Origin: Limnanthes douglasii subsp. nivea
Lineage: Eukaryota > Streptophyta > Magnoliopsida > Brassicales > Limnanthaceae
Direction of reading: 5' to 3'
Assembly (NCBI GenBank): GCA_036936605.1
Contig: JAUPFV010000005.1
Coordinates: forward strand, 56,688,742-56,752,741
Length of the DNA stretch: 64,000 nt
Shown here: positions 56,971 through 64,000 of the stretch, piece by piece
Numbering within the stretch: the stretch's first letter is position 1
Layout of the letters: every line of letters starts with the position of its first letter
The notes under the pieces: model-generated
Databases searched by the model: none
What the model was told of the DNA's origin: nothing
What the model saw: only the letters and a program-made list of their open reading frames with translations
Position numbers and translations under genes: made by a program

Positions 56971-58074
56971 AACTCGTCTACATATTTTCTTTAATGTAAC
57001 ATATGGTAATTGACACTATGGATCACATATTTCAGGCAAATAAAACACAAGTGCTCGGGAAGGACGATTGGCCTGAATGACAATTCCTTGAAGAAATACA
57101 ATGTGAAGTACATGAGAATGAGGTGACTTTCCCTAATTGGGAGTTAAATACTGCAATAAATCAACTAATTGACGTAGCTGAATACCACAAAGTGTGTAAG
57201 ATACAAAGGGTAGAAAAGTATGAAGTTTCAGAAGTCTAGTTTTTACCAGAACTGCATGAACCCTATTGAATGAATGTTTGTGTAAGTGACCTGATGGCGC
57301 TACCGGATGAATTAGACCTAGACTTTAAGGTACAATATATAATATTTTACCTATTTTATAATGTTGTTGGGTGTTGTCACTAGAATTACATGTGCCACTT
57401 GTTATTTGCTAGATTATTGACGCTTTGATTCATAATATGATTAAAGAATCAAATTGGGAAGTACCAAAAATAGGTTTTAATGGAAAATACTCAGACAGAT
57501 GCTACATGTTGGAACTGTCTGCTCATGCAATTGTAACTATGCTTAAAGTTATGTATTTTTTAACAAATAAAAAATATTTGTAATCATTTGTCTTAATGCA
57601 GACTTCATTGGTCAAGAAGAAATATCTAATAAGAATGGGTGACAACATATTTCTCAATAAGACTAACGACATTTATTATGCATTGGTTCCAAGTTGCGCC
57701 ATATCAAAAAAATATAATGAACTATTGGAAATTAGTTATTATTTACGTTGAAATAGAAGTGGCAAGAAACTATAACTCATCACTGTTTCCTGTTACTAAA
57801 CGCACACAAGATAAAACAACAAAAATGGTTGAGCCACTGCTAAGTATTTTCAAGTATCACATGTTATATTCTCATTAGTACCGCATGTTTTCCACTCAGT
57901 AGAATCACATGTTTTTTGTAGTAGAATCTCATGGTACTAATGTAGTAGTCTCGCATGTTTATTTAAACTAAAATCTCATGTTTGGTTTCCAATGTCTCGT
58001 ACGCTCAATTAAAATAAAAATAAAAACATGTTTTGTTGATCGCATATAATCTTTTAACAGATGTCGCACCTTAT
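56971..58074 (+). other. Coding-like fragments of unknown identity and related short repeats
   Basis: A stretch with ALIHNMIKESNWEVPK and RCYMLELSAHAIV near 57420-57545, and one with RMGDNIFLNKTNDIYYALV near 57630-57690, look like exons separated by AT-rich introns. I do not recognise the protein. A capturing transposon (e.g. MULE-type carrying a host-like gene) is one possibility. 57850-58000 repeats (C/T)CGCATGTTT or CTCATGTTT words. Confidence 0.3.
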
Positions 58075-59610
58075 TATGCCGTTTTATTAGAAAACCAGTT
58101 TAGAGACCTTAACTGCCCTAACTTCCAAACTGTTTTTTGGTTGGTCAAATTGATAAATATGGGTTCTGTTGAAAAAGGAGATCATATCATTTTCATCCTC
58201 TCTGTTCAAACTTATATCTCTGATTTTATCCAATTGAAATTTTTGGAGAACCCTAAAAATATTTCAATAAGAAATTGTTTACAAGACTTCAGAGATTATC
58301 CGAAAATGAAACGTTGTTTTCTACAAGATATAGATAAGCCTCATATCCCCTCGAGTTTTAGCAATGGAAACTTTAATTTCTGGTTAGATAAATCGATTAG
58401 AAATAAGCCTCTCATCTAATTGTCTAACAATAAAATAATGATTGGTACTTAAATGATAAACTGAATAAATTATGGACTAATAATCAATGGGATATTAATA
58501 AGTGAAAACATTGGTTACTTATACTGAAATTAACTTGACTGAAAAATTCAAGATTCATCATCATAGAAAAGATAAGATTATTTGGACTTTTGGTAGCTCT
58601 GGTGACTTCAATACTAAAGCTACCTCGAATTTGATTAGGCAAAAACATCATTCCTCTAACCTTTTTGCTCAAATATGGAACAATACTATTCCTACTAAGT
58701 TTTCATTTCTTTTATGGAAAACCATAAAAGGTTGAATCCCTGTTGACACAAATTTACAAAACCGGAACATTAGTCTAGCTTCTAAATGTATCTTTTACCC
58801 TCACGTAGAGACATTTAACCATGTGTGTGTTAGTTATCATACATTATGGATCATTTGGAACCATCTCTCAACTCTGTTTGGTATCTCAATTAGTAAATAT
58901 ATGAATGTTCAACACATGATTAGAGTTTGGTTTTGGTCTACCAACAAAATGATCTACATTCGAACCATCATTCTAATTATAATTTGCTGGTCTATATGGC
59001 ACTTTAGGAATAAGTCTAATTTTGATGTTCCTAATGGAAATCATAGAACTATTCTTGATAAAATTAATCATATCTTTTTTCATCTTAATAAAATGAATAA
59101 TTTTAAAAGGAAGCTTTGGTATGGTGACTTACACTTAGAAAAAAACTTTTGTTGTTTCTTTAAGAACAACTATCATATTAAGACTAGTGTAATTAAGTGG
59201 ATTTTTCTTAATAAATAATAAAATTAAACTAAATTATGATAGTGTTTGTTCTTTATTTGGCGAGCCTAGTGGTACCGGAATATTTAGAGATAGTCAGGGA
59301 GATATTATTAGCACATATACCATAGTTATATGGTAAATAAAACCCATTGATTGCTGAAATATTGGCTTTGCTTGATGGTTTAGTCTTATATAATACAAAT
59401 GACTATAGAAACGTTGATATTGAATCCGACTTAGAATTTTTAATTCACATGATTGCTAAAGGTAAATCTTCATAGTTTCTTAATCATGTAATCTCATGAT
59501 GTAGGTACTTAATTAAACCATCTTTGACTATTAAATATATCCATAAAACCATTAATCAAGCCGCTGATTGGCTGGCTCAGATGGACTCTTGGGTCCAAGA
59601 TGATAACTGA
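58075..59610 (+). pseudogene. LINE 3' part: zinc-binding and RNase H domains, copy 2
   Basis: Same motifs and most of the same disablements as copy 1 (IWNNTIPTKFSFLLWKT, stop, SKCI, FNHVCVSYHTLWIIW; RNase H with GIFRDSQGDII). The conserved zinc-site region reads KCIFYPH here against KCIVCPH in copy 1, so a cysteine is lost. No RT lies upstream, so this copy is truncated at 58075. Confidence 0.75.
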
Positions 59611-62161
59611 TTTTGACAGAAATACTTCTCCTGACTCTCTAAGAGCTATAGTGTTTTTAGACATTTTAATTTTGAGCTATTTGAGCTCAAATGTTTCAAA
59701 CACATAACTTGTCTGCTGATGTAAATGTTTATTAGTTGTTCAAGTTACTGCTTTTAGTTACTTTTAATTTCAGGTTTCTGCTTGAATTGCAGTTGTTGGA
59801 GATTACACATGGATTCAAGCCGTTGGAGACTTATTGCTCAAGAATCAATAAGAAAGATCAAGGACCATCAGGAGTAAAAGCTCCTCAAACACAGAATCAA
59901 CATCAAGATTTAGCTAAATGTTCTATTCAAATATTGTTATATCTCTGTAACTTAATAACTAGATCAAGCAAATAATGCATTCATATGTGACTCAATGGCC
60001 ACTGACCTTGTCTTTCGCAATAAAAAGAGTTTGTTTTAGAAATAAAATACATGTTAATATTGTTGATAAGGGAAGAATAAATCAACAAGAAGATATTTGA
60101 AAATTAAGGGTGTAATTTGTTAATAAAGAAAGTCTCTTAAGAGAGATTGATAATTCTGAATTGTAAAAGGATTAATGTATAACAAACAATAAATTTTTAG
60201 ACATGACCATAATTAGTGAATTGTTAGACACGTGTGGCCTAATAAATGCACTATAAAAGAACCATACCCCTTTTGGGAAAAGATGATTGATTAATGATTA
60301 CACAATTATTGCTCTCTACTTTCTCTCTGGAAAAAGCCGTCTCTCTCTCTAAAATATTTACTAAGTAATTTCGACCACGAATTAAGTCCTCTAAATATTG
60401 TTTTACTCTAAAATCTCCTCCAAATATTTTCTGGAACGATCAGTTGGGTGATAAAATTTAACGTCATTAATGGTTTTCATTAAGTATTATAACTCATTTT
60501 CCATAAAATCCGATCTTCTAATTTGTACAAAGTGAAATGCAACGAGTCTGCACCATTATACTTCGTCTCAGTAGAGAAGAAAAAAATTAGTTGGTTCAAG
60601 GCAACACAGATCTATGATAGAAATTTAAGTTTTTTTAAGAAAAAAATACATTGCACTAAACTAACAAGATAAATGTGGATATACAACCGATAAAACTTTC
60701 TAGATAAATTATGTTTAATAAAAAGTTAAGTATTATTATGTATGATGACAAAGTTATTTCGAAATTTATATATTGAGTTTGAGTCTTATTATACATGTAT
60801 TTTTTTGTTTATTAGTTAGAAAAGAAATTAACAAAATGTTCATTAGTCTACCGGATGACGGAAAAATAAATATTTTTTACAATATGTCATTAAATTTGTT
60901 ATAAAAAGATTACAAGTAACCATGAATTTACAATGAATTTGCAACGTTAAAACATTATTTAACATTAAAACCAATTTTCGGATTTAAAATTACCAAAACT
61001 TTGCAACATACAAACATGCCGTTGCAAAATATTGGTATTTTGCAACGATTAAAATCAATTAAATTTTTTAATATTGTTTTTATTTTGATTCACTAAACAA
61101 TAATTTAATTACAAATTTATCACGAAATGGGCCGATATAAAATTACTCTGTCATGCCATTTACATAATCCGTTAATTTCACCTAATTGGTCTTTCCCTAA
61201 TCTAAAAAAGCTACACCAAAATCTTAATCTATTTATTACTTAGTTATTTAGAGAAACTAAAGAAAAACATTTTTCATTTACTTACTCACCTCCAAATTTG
61301 AAGGTGGCTTCACTTAAGCTGCTCTTAAAAAAATCAGTGAATCTTTTATCATGCTTCTTCCCAAACATCACTCACTATTTTCACCGAATCTAAAACACAA
61401 TATTGATCGTCAAATTATAAATTAAATCATGTATTCGCTAATTATTTCTTATAGTAATGTCATTATTAAAAAATGGGATAAGTCGGCTAAACAAAATAAT
61501 ATAATGAAAAGTTTAATAATTCTAGAGGTATGACCGTCTAATTTATCCACCTTCAATGTGCTCACCGGTATACTATTTCATCATGTTTCTTTTTTTCATC
61601 ATAAATCGAGTTGATTTGTTCAATCAATAATATAATCAGATAATTTGATTTCTTTTATGATATTGTTTTTTATAATGATAATCTAAAGTTATATGTTTTC
61701 ATTATATCGTTTGAATTTATTGATTATGTCTTATTCCTTGAATGTTATAATAAAGTTAACCGTTCCAGATAGTTTGGATTTGAAGACTCGTTGTAGTGGA
61801 TTTATTACTATTTTGTATCTTTACATTAGTTGATTTATTAAGATATGGACATTTGGACTAGTTGGAGATCTGTTGCAGTAAACAAGTTGGTTATGATGTT
61901 TCAGTATTGTGATGGAATATTTTCTATGCGAACCTTAGAACTAACTCTAGAAAGGGCTTAAATGTACAAAGTATTTTTTGAAGCTAAAACAACTTATAGA
62001 TCAAATTTATAATGTCAAGTAAAGCCGTCTTTCCATCCAGACATATGTTATAGTTGTTTCTCTTCTAAAACTTGGTAATGATAATAGGTGGATGAAGTGA
62101 TTTGGGTCATTGAACTTTGTGCTGATATACTCACTACGTTTGTATATTTTTGTGCCATTTC

Positions 62162-62229
62162 CATAGTTGTTCATGTTCATTCCTAGGAATGCATTTCATA
62201 GTTGTTCATGTTCATTCCTACGGATGCAT
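62162..62229. repeat. 35-bp tandem duplication unique to copy 2
   Basis: CATAGTTGTTCATGTTCATT starts at 62162 and again at 62197, with two base differences in the unit. Lies inside the block missing from copy 1. Confidence 0.9.
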
Positions 62230-63386
62230 GATTTGAAAATATATATTTTCCATTGTTTCTTGATAAACCCTAGTACATTCCAAACTGCATTATCCAAATG
62301 ACCTAACAAATCAGTTAGAATGATTATTAGATTTTTATTTATAAAAAAATATTAAATAAAATAAAATTTGTTCACACAAATACATAGAGGATATCCCGAA
62401 AAGATACCATCAATATAAGATGGTCGATAAAAATTACTAAATCAAACATAGTAGAAAGTACAAAGCAATTGAAAAAAATATTAGATTTAAAAAAACATTA
62501 TATAGAATAAAATTTGTTTATACAAATACGCATATCTCGAGAAAATACAATCGACATAAAATGGTTGATAAAAACTACTATATCAAACATAGAAAGGGTA
62601 GAGAAATTGAGATAAACCAGAGTACTAAAACTACACAACAAGGACCAACAGAGTCGATAGATGAAAACTCTAAGAAACTCCTTAACAAAATATGACCAAG
62701 TACAACTACGAAACCGAAGAAGAAGGACGTGCTAAAAAAAAGGTAAGTAAATAAAATAAAACAGTTACATAAGTCAACAGATTTTGGAGCAGTTGAATCT
62801 AAACGAAAGATTCGAAAAAATTATGTGGGAAACCAAAAAGGCAATGATCGGATGGAAACCAAAAACTCTTGAATTCTTCTCCTATAAACACAAGAAATAA
62901 CAGCGCCGAAACAGAAGCGCTAAATATAACAATTTCGAGAATAAGGCTAATTTAATGCTTCGCAAACCAAAAACTACCGACACGAAATGTTAAAAAAAAC
63001 CTTAGTTTAAAACTCATATAGGTCCAAAAACACAAAAGAAACCACAGGATTTGAGAAATAATTTGAGAACTAAAATTGCATAAAATGCAATTATATTGGA
63101 ATGTTGATACCCAAACTGATTTTACGGTCAGAATTGCATAAAGCGGCATAAGATGCGATGTTGAAAGCTTATCTCTATATTTTCTCATATCATATCACTA
63201 TCACGAAGTAATTTTTTTTTTCAAGAGGCGTGCACGTGACCACAACCTTATTAGATACTTATAAGTCTGCAATTTAAGAAAGTAGTGGGAAAACGCCACT
63301 AAGTAGCAAAGAAAAACATTAAATAACACGTGAAGCTTTCATTTATTTATATTTGTAAAACAAATTAGCTTTTCGGTTACTATTAA

Positions 63387-64000
63387 TAGGGGTGACAAAT
63401 GGTTTTGGATCCGCGGTTAAAAATTGGAGAACTGTTTGTAAACCGGTGGATAAAACGTTTAACTGGTCCATTAGAACTGCAAACCTCAAGGACCGCAAAC
63501 CGTCAGGACGGTATAAGAAGTAAACCGCCGGGACAGCAAACCGTTAGGACCGCAAAACCAAATAACCGCGGTTTATTTGTAAATATTAGTGTTTTAATTA
63601 TTTTATAACCAAAATCATATATTAAGTTATATTTAAAAAATATTGAGATATTGCAATATGATTATAAAATTATTATTATATTTTTGTTAGTATTAATTTG
63701 TTTTGGTTATTAATATTTTAAGCGTTGTAATTATTATATAGTCTAAAATTTTAAATATTACTTATGTTATTATTACATTTTGAATATTATTATTATGTTT
63801 TGGGATCTAATATTAGTAGTGTTCATTATGTTACAAACCAAAACTATATCTTATCATGTTAAAATATTACAAATTTTATGGTCATAATTTTAATATTACA
63901 TTTTGATTACTATTGTGATTTTGTTTTAAATATTACAAGTGTTTGTTATTATTTTTTAAACCAAAATCAGATCTTATAAGTATTTTATAATACAATTGTT
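63387..64000. mobile_element. Left end of a hAT transposon related to the one at 6490, cut by the window edge
   Basis: TAGGGGTGACAAATGGTTTTGG is identical to the left end at 6490-6511. Unlike that copy, it is followed by subterminal repeats (GGACCGCAAACCGT, AACCGCCGGGAC; 63404-63565) and then AT-rich sequence. The transposase and right end would lie beyond 64000. Confidence 0.75.

Larger units (their letters stand above)
58075..63408 (+). repeat. Long duplicated segment, copy 2 (5.33 kb, direct)
   Basis: Collinear with 1458-6511. It keeps about 148 bases (61373-61520) and about 140 bases (62087-62229) missing from copy 1, and lacks about 39 bases near 59790. It contains the LINE 3' part at 58075-59610, the hairpin at 61020-61047, and ends 22 bases into a hAT terminal repeat. 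Confidence 0.93.

Noticed and set aside
56676..58000. CRISPR-like spaced repeats (GCATGTTT words)
   Set aside because: Spacing is irregular outside the 120-bp array and the DNA is plainly plant nuclear.
1458..63408. The 5-kb direct repeats as giant LTRs of one Ogre-like element
   Set aside because: No TG...CA edges, primer site or polypurine tract at the inner borders, no target duplication, and the repeats contain LINE parts and a hAT end.
1..64000. Search for tRNA, rRNA or plastid/mitochondrial genes
   Set aside because: Apart from the A/B boxes of the two SINEs I saw no tRNA-like or rRNA-like stretch and no organelle gene.

Overview
This is plant nuclear DNA, probably eudicot and heterochromatic or gene-poor. 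It is AT-rich and contains degraded LINEs, tRNA-derived SINEs, Ty1-copia, Ty3-gypsy of the Tat lineage, a TRIM and hAT transposons. I found no confidently intact host gene. The one host-gene-like trace is a WUSCHEL-box-like fragment near 19.3-19.9 kb. Almost every reading frame belongs to a transposable element and nearly all are broken by stops and frameshifts. All calls come from reading the sequence, with no database search.

Layout. 1-3.0 kb is a decayed LINE. Its 3' part begins a segment of about 5 kb (1458-6511) that recurs in the same orientation at the far end of the window (58075-63408) with only a few percent substitutions. Both copies run into the terminal repeat of a hAT transposon. 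In the left copy this hAT (6490-12013) holds a broken transposase gene on the minus strand and a second broken gene on the plus strand. Between them lies a palindrome-rich region with a TATA box facing each gene. At 12.08-13.1 kb a TRIM with a perfect 5-bp target duplication sits inside the tail of a SINE that has its own 15-bp duplication. A second SINE (13.84-14.07 kb) and a short-LTR copia element (14.39-18.02 kb) follow. 18-29.1 kb is AT-rich and holds the WUS-like fragment, small tandem repeats, an antisense LINE remnant (25.9-27.4 kb) and two copies of an old degenerate repeat (family 'F').

29.1-55.96 kb reads as one nested stack. An old Tat element (A, plus strand) entered repeat F. 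A second Tat-type element (E, minus strand, 37097-55185) entered A between the TATA box and the leader of A's antisense gene. A younger Tat element (B, 39442-49865, 408-bp LTRs, target duplication AATAT) and a hAT element (50181-54729, 8-bp duplication ATCCAGGT) then entered E. B keeps the full Tat order: LTR, primer-binding site, gag, protease, reverse transcriptase, RNase H, second RNase H, integrase, long antisense ORF, polypurine tract, LTR. Its polyprotein has several in-frame stops and frameshifts, so it cannot move unaided. 55.96-58.06 kb holds the other side of repeat F, 120-bp tandem repeats and unidentified coding-like stretches. The second copy of the duplicated segment and the left end of a hAT related to the first close the window.
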